A stretch of DNA of 64,000 nt from contig CM019692.1 in NCBI GenBank assembly GCA_009760885.1, positions 51,272,355-51,336,354 of the forward strand, read 5' to 3'. Each line of letters starts with the position of its first letter. The stretch's first letter is position 1. Below the pieces are notes generated by a model that was given only the letters and a program-made list of their open reading frames with translations, ran no database searches and was not told the origin of the DNA. The position numbers were made by a program, and so were the translations under genes. This DNA is from Achatina immaculata (lineage: Eukaryota; Mollusca; Gastropoda; Stylommatophora; Achatinidae). Below are positions 52,401 to 62,944 of the stretch, one piece after another.

Positions 52401-55400
52401 TCATTTATGAAATCTTCTTACATTTACAACTATTTTCATGCATAATATGTATACTTGTAAAATGAAAATACTTTGTACATTCACTTTTACAACTATACCC
52501 CCTATATATAACAAGACCCGCGCTTTTTGTGTGGCCCGGATGGGAATGTTGATGTTTTTTTCTGCAGTACGGGAAGAGTTCATTAATTTTTATCTGGCCA
52601 TGTGTCAAAATTTATTTATTTGTAAAGTCTTTACTTTTTTTTTCAGAATGGAGATTTTTTGAAAACTACTTTGACATTCCTGGATTGGTAGCCTTTGCTA
52701 GAATAATTGACAACATCAGGGAAAAGGTGTGGATTTCATTTGTGTGATATTTCTAACTGGACATGCATTAATGATGATGTAATATTTCTTTGTAGCAAGA
52801 AACAAGTAATTATTGTGAACTACAGGATGTTGCTGGAAAACTGGTTAAGTGATTTAGCAGAGTGTTTTTTATTGTTAGCCTTTGAAAAATAGTTGACACA
52901 GCACAGCTGTTTTTTTTTTTAAGTTAACCATACAGTGTTGTGCTGAATCATTTACTGTGTGAAAGCTGTACTGTTTCTTATATGACAGATTTGTTCTTGT
53001 AAAACTAATAATGAAAATTAATGGTAGTGTTTGGTTTAGTTTTTTAGTTTTACCTAAAAAAGTGAGGATAGTGGGCTGAAAAAAGAATGATCTGACCTAC
53101 TTGTAAACTAGGGAGTTGCTGTAAAACTAGGAATTGTTGTGAAACAAGGGAGTTGCTGTGAACTAGAATTTCTGTAAAATGGAATTGCTGAGAACAAGTA
53201 ATCACTGTAAACTGAAATTGACTGGGAAGTAGTAGTTTTCAGAAGTTGATTTCTTGATGAAGAGCTTACAATAAGGAAGTCATATTTGGACATGTTTTAG
53301 AATAGACCTAAGAAATCTTATGTTGATGTGAAAAACCACTCCCTGTTTTAAAACAGACCTAAGAACTAGACTTCTACTTATGTTGAAGTAAAAACCAGTC
53401 CCTGTTTTAAAAATAGACCTAAGAAATAGACTTCTACAATAATTTTTTAATAGGAAGTCAGGCACTAATGAAGTGTCATGGGAGATGTATTAGTCATTCA
53501 TTCATTCATTCATTCATTTGCATGTCCCTTGCGGAACTTTGCCTCCCAAACAGCACTCCTGTAGGCCTCTCGGTTGTGAGCAAGATGGCCTGCTGCTGCT
53601 GCATCCATTTCCAGATCGTCAACGATGTCTTGCAGCCATCTTTGTCTTGGTCTTCCTCTTTTTCTTTTTCCCATTATGTATCCTTCCAATACGGTCTTCT
53701 CTAAATTATCATGACATTTAATGTGTCCAAAATATTTAAGTTTTCTCTCTTTAATCCTCTTCACTAGCCAGCCTTCTTCAATATTAAGCTCTTGTAGTAT
53801 AAATATATTTGTTCTTTTTTGTGTCCACGATATTTGGAGAACTCTTCTGTAGCATTTACATTCAAAGGCATTTATGTGTTTCTCAGCTGTTTTGTTAAGT
53901 GTCCAGGTCTCACAGGCATATGTTGCTATGGGAAAGATGCATGCCCTTAAAAATCTTATTTTTGTGGTTCTGTCTGCTCCTCTCCACAGATTCTTTATTT
54001 GTTTTACTTTCTGAAGAGCGATAGATGTCCTCCTTTTAATTTCCCTCATTGTATCTCCATTATTAGTTAGTAGCGATCCAAGATATTCAAAACTCTCCAC
54101 TTCTTCCAGTTTTTCCTCATTGATACATATTTCAGTTGCCTTGTTTGTTTTGTCAGTTGTCATCAATTTAGTTTTCTTTGCATTAAGATAGAGGTTCTGC
54201 TCTTCGCTGTTCTTGCGGACTGACATAATTAGTTTTTCCATTCCTTTTTGTGTTGATGTATTAGTGCAGCATAAATAATTTTGAAAGGTGGGGTAAGCAT
54301 AGGAAACACGTTTGTCATTAAAAAAACTTTTATATGAACTTATTTTTAAGCTTCATCACTGTTTAGGTATTTATTTTGTTTTGTGTTTGAGTGAATACCT
54401 CAGATAGTTTTTGTTTTAACATACTTAGTTTAAATGGAGTTTACTGAAAGAAATTGTTACAGCTTGGTGATAAGTAATTCTTGTTCTTACAAGTAGTACC
54501 ATAGGGAGTTAGTACTTAAATGCTTTATTTCTTTTTTATTTTAAATATGAAGGGTCTTAATGAGAACACTGGTACCTATAATCATGTCTGGTTGGATGTG
54601 TTATCTGCATTAGAGGACTTGTATCTGCCAGCTCATTTCACAGGTATTCCAGTATAGAATATGATCATTGAGTTCATATTGGACCTAGTGCAGTACCAGA
54701 TTATTAAGATACTAATAAATGTAATGGATTAAAATTTTTATTTATAATTCAGCACATGAACCTTCATCTAATGACACCAAGTAATTGAAACTGTCAAATT
54801 GTTTCATTTTCTGTGTCATAATTTTACTAATCAGAAAATGTCAGATTGCTTAAAAAATGTAAAGATATTTGACATCCCCCCCCCCCTTTTTTTTTTCAGA
54901 GGATAAAGGGGATTTTTTCCACCATATGAAAAAGGACATGGAAAAATATACTAACCAAGCCAGTCAGCAAGTCCGAGACTGGTTGAGGACACTACGAGAG
55001 AACAACAGGAAGTTGTTTCTGCTTACCTCCTCCTACCCAGATTTTTCTAATTTGGTTATGGACTTTGTTATAGGGTGAGTGCTTCAGTTGATAGAAATTT
55101 GTTTGCATTAATGGTATCACTGGGATAACATCAGATATGTGTATTTCAGAAGAGATGTCTTACATTGTGAAGTTGGACATTGTACTGTCATATATTATAC
55201 CGATTATTGTATTATTATACCTCTTATTGCTTTCTTCTCACTAAACAAATCATTCATCACAGTAAGTCCTTCATTATGCGGTGAATTTCTGACTTATCCT
55301 GAACAGTAGAACATGGTCTTTTTTTTTTTTTTTTCACTTTGAAATGCACATAAGAGCCAGATAACAAGTTGATACTATCGTATATGAAGCATATAGTAGA

Positions 55401-58400
55401 GTTATACCTAAAAATCCTACAGTTTGATGCCACGAGTTGTCCTCCTCTGATGCAGTTATTTAGTGTGCCAGGCCAAAAATCACTGAGCGTAGTAAACATG
55501 GCTATAACTAAACGCAGCCAAATTAACATAATTAAAAAATTGAGCCTTCTGGCTTGCATGCGTGATCAGTGAGGATGTTAAATGGCATTTGGCAATGCTG
55601 GACAGATAACAGCACTGCATGTTCATGAAGGCTGACAACAAACCAACAAAAAAAAAACACCCGAAAAACTTTTAGAACATGATGTTATTACATTTGTTAC
55701 TAAAGAGTGTTTACACAGAGTTTCACGTATGCTCCTCTCTGAGTAGTTTCAAATGTTCTTTTACCTGTTCTTACCTTCTGGGTAAGATCTGTGTTCTGGA
55801 TTGGTGTTTCCCAAACCACAAGAGAGCCAGAAGTATGCCATCAGATTTTGCTAGTAAATATTTTATTCTTCAAACATCAGCATACTTATATTTATCATAT
55901 TTATTTATACAGTTATATGTATATGAAAACTTTCACAAGTTGAACGTTTATATAATGTGAATTAAGTGTGTGCTTGTTTAATAATCCTCCATGAATGAAG
56001 CCAGTCTGACTGCATCACCCTCTAGTGTGCTGACAGGTCATGGAAAATATGGCCACTAACACCATATCCCTATGTGCCTCTAAGGCATGACAGGGTTACC
56101 TTTTTAAGATGTCTCACATGTTTTGATAGCATGTCTTATAACAACAGTATATATTGTAACAGAATTGGAATATACCCAGTGTAGTGTAAACTATGAAATG
56201 CTTTAAATATGCACTTAAATATATGAGTCTGCCACATCAAAAGCACATTATATTCCTAGCCAGAAATATACATTAACAAGTGGGTCATGATATGGGCAAG
56301 TTTGAGAACTACTGTTCTAGAGGATGGTGCAGTAGTCAAAGACTAGTGGACCAAAGCTGATGGGTTACCTGTCTTATCCTTTCTCCCGATGGTGCTCATG
56401 GCTAGCAGAGAAGGTTGATGTTTTTCCCTCTTGGATATTGTCTGAAAAAGTTACCTGTATCCACTCTTTGTCTGATTCCATGCTTGTGCTTTAGTACCCT
56501 TGCCATGCCTTCAGCTGTGAAGAATTCTAGTTTGCATTTTCGGATAGATAGAAAAGAGACATGGAGAAGAACAACAGAAAGGATGTTGAGCAATAGAGGG
56601 CTCACATGGGCAAGAGCAGAAAAAAAGGCGAAGGACAGGCATTTGTGGAAAACCCTTGCGGAAGCCCCATGTGCCCTGGGCACTTAAGGTTCAGAGAGAG
56701 AGAGAGAAAAGTAGCAAATAGTCATAAGTGATTATGAATTATAGTCATTTGTCCTGGGTGTTCATTCCTTAGAATTGTTGCCAATGTTCTCTGTCTTGTC
56801 AGATTTTGTTGACCTCTATCAGTGTGGTATGCCTGTACTTCATCCTTCAGCTCCTTAGAGTGTGCAGTATGGAGAATAGCCACATCTTTTTTTATCTGGT
56901 AGCTGGATTTCTTATCACAGAGTTTTCTACTTTCAGGAGTGACTGGAGGTCATATTTTGACTTGATTATGTTTGGTGGAAGGAAGCCAAAATTCTTCACG
57001 GAGTCAAAGCCATTTGTTGAAGTCAGTAAGTCATGTTTGTGTAAGGGTTTCAGTATGTGAGTGACTTTGTGTCATTAGCCAGCACAGGAAAGTTTGTGTG
57101 CTTTGAAACTAAACTTGATGGAAGAAATGAAACAAAATAATATCAAGAAAGTTGTTTTAAGTGGTACGTGCAGGAATTTGTTCTTTTGCTCAGAGATTTT
57201 AATGATAGTAACTGTCACAGAGATTGTAATAATAGTTGACTGTCACAGTTTTGTGTCACAGAGATTGTGATGATGGTTGACTGTTAACAGCTTTCATCAC
57301 AGAGATTGTGATGAAAAATAGTGATACTAGTTGACCGTCAAGGCTTTGTTCTCATCTCATTTCATGTGTAAGAAAGATGTGTCCTCTTGAAACTCCCTGA
57401 GAGAAACAGTGCCAAGTTGATCAGAAAGCTCCATCATGTAAGGACCACATCAGTTCCAGTCTTCTGTGCATTGTGACATAAGCTGTAACCAGGAATTTAG
57501 ATAGATTCTTTGTCAACCATAGTTTGTCAGTTCTCAGAAAGGATTGAAAGGAAAGAACAGAAGATAGTGAGAAAAGTAACGGTGGCCAAATATAAATAAA
57601 TATAAGTGTTAGCAAATATCATCTCAATAACTGAGTATGAATGTGGGTGTGTAGAATATATTGAAGTTTCACATCTCACAATCTCAGAAAAGTACATTAA
57701 ACCTGAGGATGAGCTCATTTTTAGTAGTTTAAAACTATAGCATCTATCCTTACACATCATACTCATGAATATTACTTTTATGCATCTATTTTCATTTATA
57801 GATTCATCAACATAAGAAGAGTGAGTCAAAAGTAACTGCAGTTTTGCTCTAAAAATTCTAAATTGAGTAGTAGACGATTGTAATACTGATATGTTATGCC
57901 CATGTGTGCAGAGGCATGTTGGCCATTTTGGAAATACAATGTCAGCAAACCAGATCCAAGGTGGTAGCTCCCTTGGAAGCACGTGCAAGAGAGAAACAGC
58001 ATGCAATTGTTTGTTTGTTTTTGGATGGTGAGGTTAGAAACCTGCAGATATTCCTTGCAGAATAAAGAGGCAGTATGGGGATATGTATATGTGTCACTTC
58101 AACAGGTATGTGAGTTGTCACAGGAAGTTTAAAAGTGGGGTGTCAGATTTGGCTCATGCAGCTTGCTATGGCTGGCCTCACACTGTCAATATACCTGACA
58201 CTAACACTGAAGTGGAATGAATGGTACAGGAAAACTGGTGTATAACAGTCAATGAAATGGCTGGAGACCTGAAGATTAGTCATCGCTTGGCAGAACTGTT
58301 CCCTCTAAGCTGCCCACAGAAAAAAATCATACTGCGCACAAAATTTTGGGAGCCGTGCAAAAAGAAAGATATGTAAACAAAGAAATCATCATTGCAGTTA

Positions 58401-61400
58401 ACTAAATACCAGTAACTGAAAAGCACACCAGGTTTATCTTGTTATTAAATGTACAGGCCTTTACAGTGTGTATGTGTATATATATAAATACACATTGCTA
58501 CGCACAGTTGCGCACACAATATTTTTTTGCACATGAGCTGAACATTTTGCACACAGACTGCAAACTCTTAGAGGGAACATTGCTTGCATGACTTACTGCA
58601 GAATGAAAAGTGAGTACCAAAACAACTCACTCCCAGTCTGAAAGTACATCATGAGGATGTTTGAGAAACTCTTTATGAAGCTGGATGACGTGACTTTCGA
58701 TGTATAGTCAGTGGAGACAAATACTTCCAGCCAGTGAAACGTGATAAGGAATTTTCGATCATATTTGTGCATTTTATGTTAATAAAAAATAATATGGTTA
58801 CTTTTTGACTTGCCTTCTTAAATAATATTGAAACAAGTATACATTGAGATTATCCTGCTCTTTTGAAGTGAATCATGGACATTAAAGATGTGATAACAGT
58901 GGGAAAGATAAACAGAAAAGAAAGTTAGGGGAAGTTGAAAAGGCAGATCATAAACAGTCTGGCGTGACAGAAAGTCATCAACTTGATCAGAAGGAAAACA
59001 TCTAGGATCAGTATATGTCTGTCAGCATGAAACCTGATGATGGTGGTGAAAACAAGAAGAGGACAGTTGTGGAAAACAGAGATATAGAGAAGATAATTTA
59101 ACAAAAGAGAAGATGATGTGATGTGAATTCATTTTTACTTCCAGGGGACTGCAAAATGGGTCAAGAAGTGAAGACATTGCAAGCAGGGGGAGAGTACTGC
59201 CATGGAAATCATGCTGACCTTATGATTTTCTTCAGACAGATGACAGGAAAAGATGACCCTAAAGTTTGTTTTGAATGCAGTTTGCGCGTTTTGTCCATGA
59301 TTTTTTCTGGAGGGGTCTGGATTTCCTTGATTGTTTTTGTTTTTTTTTTTTTTCAAATTGACCCTGCATAGCATATATTTTCTTCAGTTACTCATTTTAT
59401 ATCTGGTTTTGCTCAGTGAATTTTATTTTCCAAATCTTTTGAGACCTGGCTGAAAGAAAATGTATGACTAGTGAAAGATTTTAAAATTTAATGACCAATG
59501 TCACCTACATTTTCATTTGTTGTCATCAAATGTTGTAAAACTGTACCCATTTTAACTAAATATAACATTTGAAAAGTGATGCACGCAGTTTTTAAAAAAT
59601 TTGAGTAATGGCGGCAATGAAAGCCAGACACTTCCAAACTAGTCTTTTGAGATTGGCCTTGAAAAGTGTGTGTATGCCAGTCAGTCGTTCAAACTGCTCG
59701 GTGTAGAAAAGAGGTGTAAATGATATTCGGCAGTTTCAGATAAATAACTGATATGCACTTACTTCAGTACCTTATTTAAAGACAAAACAAAGCAAGGAAA
59801 AAAAAGTTATCCTCAGTATAAAATCCCATTATAACTCTCAGAAATCTCCATCCCTGACAAATGTCCGAGTTAATACTGTGCAAGATTTTGGCAGTTTTTC
59901 ATGTCAGAGACTCATACTGTGATGCATATTTCCTTCAGATTATCTATTTTGGTGACAACTTGTGGGCAGATGCCTGGCCATCCAAGACTGTTTGTGGCTG
60001 GGATTCTGTGCTCATACTGGAAGAGATGGATGCAGAAGGGTATGCCGTGTCAGATGGAACAGTTCCTGGACATGGCGTGGTTAGAGGTGATAGAAGGAGG
60101 TTATCAAAACGGAAAAGAAAATATGAGGTATGTGTTAAAAAAAGTCAGTATGTTCATTAAAGTAATTCTGTTTTGTAATAAAAAGATTGCAGCTTGGAGT
60201 GGCAGTCATTGCTCGAGTTCTGTGACATTCCACGAGGTAATAAGTTGAAAACTTTGAGACAGAATATGCAAGTTGAAAGAGACTGAAACTAACAACACAA
60301 ACATGGTTTGTTGTTACTGGCAGCTGATGATGCTAGTCAGATATTGATAGAATTAGCTGTGATGGGAAACACTCAGAGCCTCACAAACAGTTGGCATTTA
60401 CCAGCTGTACATTTGCCTTCCAAGACAACAAAAAAAGGTGGTTATTAATAAAAGATGTGCCATGCCATACTTACCACTGCATCAGATCAATCAATCAAGT
60501 GCTGTGCCACATGGCGTATGCGATCATTTCTCTCCACAGTTCCCTGTCTTTAGACCTGATTATGAGATCCGCCTATGACTTTCTTCCTAGCCACACTGAC
60601 AGCCAGTCTAGTAACTTCTCTCTCTGTCTTCCTCTGTCTCTACTTCCCTCAGTTTTTCCAGTTGCCACAATGTGTTCCAATTTTCCTCTTCTCAGAAAAT
60701 GTCCTACAAATCTCACTTGTCTGCCCCTGATCTTTGCTGTAATTTGTAATTTGCCTTCTCCAGCCTCTCTTAAGACTTCTCCGTGCATCAGATACACTTT
60801 TAAAAAGTGGGGGGGGGGGGGAATTGACCCTGAATCTTATACACCAGTGGTTAAATTTTGGTAATCTAGGCCTTGGGGTAGTGGTTATACCATTACATAT
60901 AGTAACACTTTAACCCCCATGTTGAACCTAGTAGTCTCTTGACTACTGCAGATTGTCTTATTATAAATGATTAAATTGTGATTGCAGACCAAAATAATAT
61001 TTAAATATAAAAAACTGATGGATGGCAGCACATCACTTGGTATCTTTACTTCATTTGTTTCCAGACATTTGGTGAAATGCCATATTTATATACCTTTAAT
61101 AATTTGGTCCTCACCTTTGTATACTGATCACTTGAATGTTAAAACCAAAAACCAATCTAAAATCTATAAGATTATTCCAGTACGTTGATATTGTTATGTT
61201 GATGCTAATATCTTACACTAACAAAAAAATTGCATCGACATCAACCGTAAATGAGTTTTCAGTGGTAAACAATGATGTTAAGAAACCCTTGCAAAAAAAA
61301 AAAAAAGTTAAAATACCCAGATCAAACATATAACTGATCTCTTTTTGTTTTGTTAATAAAATCCTTGGTAAGTTTAAGTTCATGAATAACTATACAACTT

Positions 61401-62882
61401 AGTAACGTTGACTAGGTGTGTGTGTAGATATAACATTGTTTATAAGGTTAGCTGTTTGTTTTGCTTTAGAAGTTTAGTAGATAAAAGAATATACAGTAGC
61501 AAACAATATTGTGGGGGGGGGGGGGGGGTGGTCTGTGAAGTCTGTGGAAAATGTTAGGTTTTTAGTTTTTCTTGAAAATATTAGATGTGCTTTGTGTGCC
61601 TGTGTATCTTATATGGAGAGTAATACAGTAACCATGCTTCATAAAATATGAATATGTTGCAGTTCACCAGTTTACATGTTATAGTGTCATTGCTGTAACT
61701 GTTTTTTTCTTATAATCAGTTTATTTGGAAAGTAACGTATAGAAGTTTTCTAAAAAAAAAAAGACTTTGCTTACAGTGAGAATTGCAGGCACTAGTGGTT
61801 TTCCTTAATAATTTCTTACTGCCACGTTTGAGTCAGGATCCATTTGTAATAAATTTTTTTATAAATGTTACTTTCATACACTCCAGGCCAGTGGGTTTTA
61901 ACATTTATACATCCAAGGATAACTTTTCCAGCTATGTATAAGTTGCAGACCACCGTGTTGTATGTATTGTGGCAGTAGATGGAATCCTTAGTTGTTTTTA
62001 TTCAGTAGATGGAATCCTTAGTTGTTTTTATTCAGTAGATGGAATCCTTAGTTGTTTTTATTCAGTAGATGGAATCCTTAGTTGTTTTTATTCAGTAGAT
62101 GGAATCCTTAGTTGTTTTTATTCAGTAGATGGAATCCTTAGTTGTTTTTATTCAGTAGATGGAATCCTTAGTTGTGTTTATTCAGTAGATGGAATCCTTA
62201 GTTGTGTTTATTCAGTAGATGGAATCCTTAGTTGTTTTTATTCAGTAGGTGGCAATTAATACCAAATCAATAATGAAGATGCAGACCACTTGATAATGAT
62301 CTGAGGAACACAAGTCTGGGAACCACTGCTCTGGGATTTTCATACTTAACCTTGTCAACAGAAGTGATATCAGTCTTAACATTCCTTTTTTCCTAAACAA
62401 CCCCCCCCCCCCTCACCCCAGCACAAGAACAATTCATGTCAAGTTAGCTTATCATATTGAATAATGTGAATTCCTTATCATATTGAATAGTGTGAATTCT
62501 TCCCCCACTTCATTGTTTGCTAACATTGGGCACTTGTGCCATCTAGGTAGCTGTGGATTTGAACATCTGAGGAATGAGGTAAAATGAAAGTGCCTGATGT
62601 GTTAAATTTTGTTGCATTCTTACAAGTATAATAAAAACATGACATGTAAATATTTCATTTGTATTCTGTGAATACAGCATAGTTCCCTAGTGACAAGTGA
62701 GGAGATTGAGCTGATGGTCAGCAAGTTTTGGGGCTCCATTTTCCTAGACCAGAGCTTAACAGCCAATGGAAAAATTAATGCTTCTGACAGAGCAGATGGA
62801 AAGAAGCAGATGAACACAGCATATGGGGACCTTATCTCACTGTTTTCAGATATCTGTGTCCCTAGCATTGAATACTTGGCAG
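46128..62882 (+). CDS. NT5DC1: NT5DC1 orthologue (5'-nucleotidase domain-containing protein 1), 11 exons, 3' end outside window
   Basis: HAD-superfamily 5'-nucleotidase-like protein of the cytosolic IG subfamily. Family knowledge: Asp nucleophile phosphohydrolase fold; the physiological substrate of NT5DC1 is not established. Eleven exons join with consistent phases (0,2,2,1,0,1,2,1,0,0, then 1 at the last donor) to give 500 codons from the first ATG, or 441 from the second. All four HAD motifs are present: FDMDNT (motif I, both Asp kept), LLTSS (motif II), RKPKFF (motif III Lys) and YFGDNLWAD (motif IV). The order and spacing match the roughly 455-residue vertebrate protein as I recall it, except that the last 35-40 residues are missing. 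No acceptable terminal exon is visible between 62,883 and 64,000, so it probably lies downstream. Introns carry LINEs, SINEs, a mariner, a MITE and minisatellites, none of which breaks an exon. Confidence 0.93.
47288..47379 (+). CDS. NT5DC1: NT5DC1 exon 2
   Basis: Acceptor CATTCAG|TTG, donor CTAAT|GTAAGT, ends phase 2. Encodes LVYDGVCKFLVEKKKYDAS and onward, matching the helical segment after motif I (an LIYNSFAQFLV-like stretch in vertebrates). Confidence 0.92.
47764..47961 (+). repeat. Decayed SINE in NT5DC1 intron 2
   Basis: Body block AAATGGGTACCAGAGAAAATC, 3' end CTTTACCTTTACC. Perfect 11-bp target duplication CCTCTAGTTAG at 47753-47763 and 47962-47972. Confidence 0.82.
48194..48265 (+). 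CDS. NT5DC1: NT5DC1 exon 3
   Basis: Acceptor GATTTCAG|C, donor TTGAG|GTAAGT, phase 2 to 2. Encodes YKGLIADFKKGNVLKLGHDG, aligning with the GLALDLEDGNFLKLANNG region of the family. Two minisatellites begin immediately downstream in intron 3. Confidence 0.93.
48268..48473 (+). repeat. 51-bp minisatellite, 4 units, NT5DC1 intron 3
   Basis: Units GTGTGGCTGACCAAATAAAT with CATCCTTTTATAGTCAGTTA and CGTGTAGAATA; starts 3 bases after exon 3. Confidence 0.93.
48497..48645 (+). repeat. 33-bp minisatellite, about 4.5 units, NT5DC1 intron 3
   Basis: Units AGCACATCATAGCTGGCTGC plus TTGTGTCAGTGTT. Confidence 0.93.
48930..49249 (-). mobile_element. LINE 3' fragment (ATG-tailed family), 320 bp
   Basis: Aligns with 37,715-38,030. 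9-bp target duplication TTTGGTTAT at 48921-48929 and 49250-49258. In intron 3 of NT5DC1, antisense. Confidence 0.88.
50642..50712 (+). repeat. 24-bp tandem repeat, 3 units
   Basis: GACTCAGACACATGGAATCC plus ATGA repeated in NT5DC1 intron 3, near exon 4. Confidence 0.88.
50859..50971 (+). CDS. NT5DC1: NT5DC1 exon 4
   Basis: Acceptor AATGTCAG|GG, donor GGCA|GTGAGT, phase 2 to 1. Begins R-ATHGTKKLSEAEIEEVY, matching the conserved SHGTK segment. Encodes part of the cap region. Confidence 0.93.
51403..51686 (+). repeat. tRNA-derived SINE (family 2), NT5DC1 intron 4
   Basis: Head AGGGCTGAGTAGATAGGCGA, box B-like GGATTTAGATCCC, T-run, CTGGTACCACCAC, 3' end GATTTTACCTTTACCTTA. 9-bp target duplication TTTGATAAA at 51394-51402 and 51687-51695. 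Confidence 0.87.
52647..52726 (+). CDS. NT5DC1: NT5DC1 exon 5
   Basis: Acceptor TTTTTTTCAG|AA, donor GAAAAG|GTGTGG (weak consensus), phase 1 to 0. Encodes WRFFENYFDIPGLVAFARII, equivalent to the YDNYFDLPGALLCARVV stretch. Confidence 0.92.
53108..53460 (+). repeat. Degenerate tandem repeats
   Basis: About 25-bp GGGAGTTGCTGTRAAACTA-like units (53,108-53,210), then about 60-bp units with CCTGTTTTAAAA and GACCTAAGAA (53,290-53,450). Confidence 0.7.
53494..54254 (-). mobile_element. RTE-like LINE 3' fragment, 761 bp, AATG-tailed family
   Basis: Uninterrupted minus-strand frame of 243 codons (MEKLIMSVRKNSEEQNLYLN, FEYLGSLLTNNGDTMREIKR, YACETWTLNKTAEKHINAFE, ending in a GRPRQRWLQDIVDDLEM region). 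This is the region after the RT palm, up to the C-terminus. 10-bp target duplication GATGTATTAG at 53484-53493 and 54255-54264; CATT tail. The intact frame suggests a recent insertion into NT5DC1 intron 5. Confidence 0.93.
54553..54643 (+). CDS. NT5DC1: NT5DC1 exon 6
   Basis: Acceptor AATATGAAG|GG with a loose pyrimidine tract, donor CACAG|GTATTC, phase 0 to 1. Encodes GLNENTGTYNHVWLDVLSAL, fitting the FDFWKDIVAAI helix of the family. Confidence 0.88.
54900..55074 (+). CDS. NT5DC1: NT5DC1 exon 7 (HAD motif II)
   Basis: Acceptor TTTTTTTTCAG|AG, donor ATAGG|GTGAGT, phase 1 to 2. Encodes the VRDWLRTLRENNRKLFLLTS segment, with motif II Thr/Ser in LLTSS, then the FVIG turn before motif III. Confidence 0.94.
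55996..56105 (+). repeat. SINE family 1, 3' half, NT5DC1 intron 7
   Basis: CACCCTCTAGTGTGCTGACA and CACCATATCCCTATGTGCC match the body of family 1. Confidence 0.78.
56540..56705 (+). mobile_element. LINE 3' remnant with GA tail, NT5DC1 intron 7
   Basis: Reads RKETWRRTTERMLSNRGLTW and then AEKKAKDRHLWKTLAEAPCA before a stop and GAGAGA tail: the typical RTE C-terminus. Confidence 0.7.
56937..57025 (+). CDS. NT5DC1: NT5DC1 exon 8 (HAD motif III)
   Basis: Acceptor CTACTTTCAG|G, donor AAGTCA|GTAAGT, phase 2 to 1. Encodes SDWRSYFDLIMFGGRKPKFF; the basic RKPKFF supplies the motif III lysine. Confidence 0.94.
57180..57330 (+). repeat. Degenerate 45-bp tandem repeat
   Basis: About 3-4 units with CACAGAGATTGTGATGAT and GTTGACTGTCA. 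Confidence 0.7.
57824..58810 (+). mobile_element. Mariner-like relic with inverted ends, NT5DC1 intron 8
   Basis: Ends AGTCAAAAGTAACTGC and (reverse complement) AGTCAAAAAGTAACC. Between them is mariner-like HTH coding: CHRKFKSGVSDLAHAACYGW and, past one stop, MAGDLKISHRL. The catalytic part is not recognisable. It is interrupted by the MITE at 58294-58582. Confidence 0.65.
58294..58582 (+). mobile_element. hAT-like MITE, copy 2 (289 bp)
   Basis: Ends AACTGTTCCCTCTAAG and CTTAGAGGGAACATTG; imperfect 8-bp flanks CTTGGCAG / CTTGCATG. Nested in a mariner-like relic. Confidence 0.75.
59145..59263 (+). CDS. NT5DC1: NT5DC1 exon 9
   Basis: Acceptor TACTTCCAG|GG, donor CCTAAA|GTTTGT, phase 1 to 0. 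Encodes GGEYCHGNHADLMIFFRQMT and then GKDDPK, matching the YSQGN...KKMTGKPEPK segment. The donor is weak (GTTTGT) but gives exact continuity with IIYFGDN in the next exon. Confidence 0.87.
59939..60127 (+). CDS. NT5DC1: NT5DC1 exon 10 (HAD motif IV)
   Basis: Acceptor TTCCTTCAG|AT, donor TATGAG|GTATGT, phase 0 to 0. Encodes IIYFGDNLWADAWPSK, with the metal-binding aspartates of motif IV, then WDSVLILEEM and a basic linker RRRLSKRKRKYE equivalent to the EKKGKYE segment. Confidence 0.94.
60485..60797 (-). mobile_element. LINE 3' fragment, ATTG-tailed, NT5DC1 intron 10
   Basis: Minus strand encodes KIRGRQVRFVGHFLRRGKLE, then HIVATGKTEGSRDRGRQREK and LLDWLSVWLGRK; TCAATCAATCAA on the plus strand at the left end is the 3' tail. 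Confidence 0.8.
61974..62247 (+). repeat. 30-bp minisatellite, 9 units, NT5DC1 intron 10
   Basis: Units CAGTAGATGGAATCCTTAGT plus TGTTTTTATT; two units have TGTGTTTATT. As 30 is a multiple of 3 the array is one long ORF repeating VDGILSCFYS, which is not expected to be translated. Confidence 0.97.
62678..62882 (+). CDS. NT5DC1: NT5DC1 exon 11, last exon visible
   Basis: Acceptor GTGAATACAG|CAT, donor TTGGCAG|GTCAGT, phase 0 to 1. Encodes EELMV-like helix, FWGSIFLDQS (the WGSFFIDS motif), and DICVPSIEYLAG, matching the IAIPSIEAIAEL region of the family. About 35-40 C-terminal residues remain to be encoded beyond it. Confidence 0.9.
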
Positions 62883-62944
62883 GTCAGTTGTTGTGTTGAT
62901 TGGTGATCTTCTTCTCATTCAAAATTAGTTCTTATGTAGCCAGT

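Noticed and set aside
59033..59065. Hammerhead-like CTGATGA...GAAA string
   Set aside because: The seven bases between the two motifs cannot form stem II, and flanking stems are absent.
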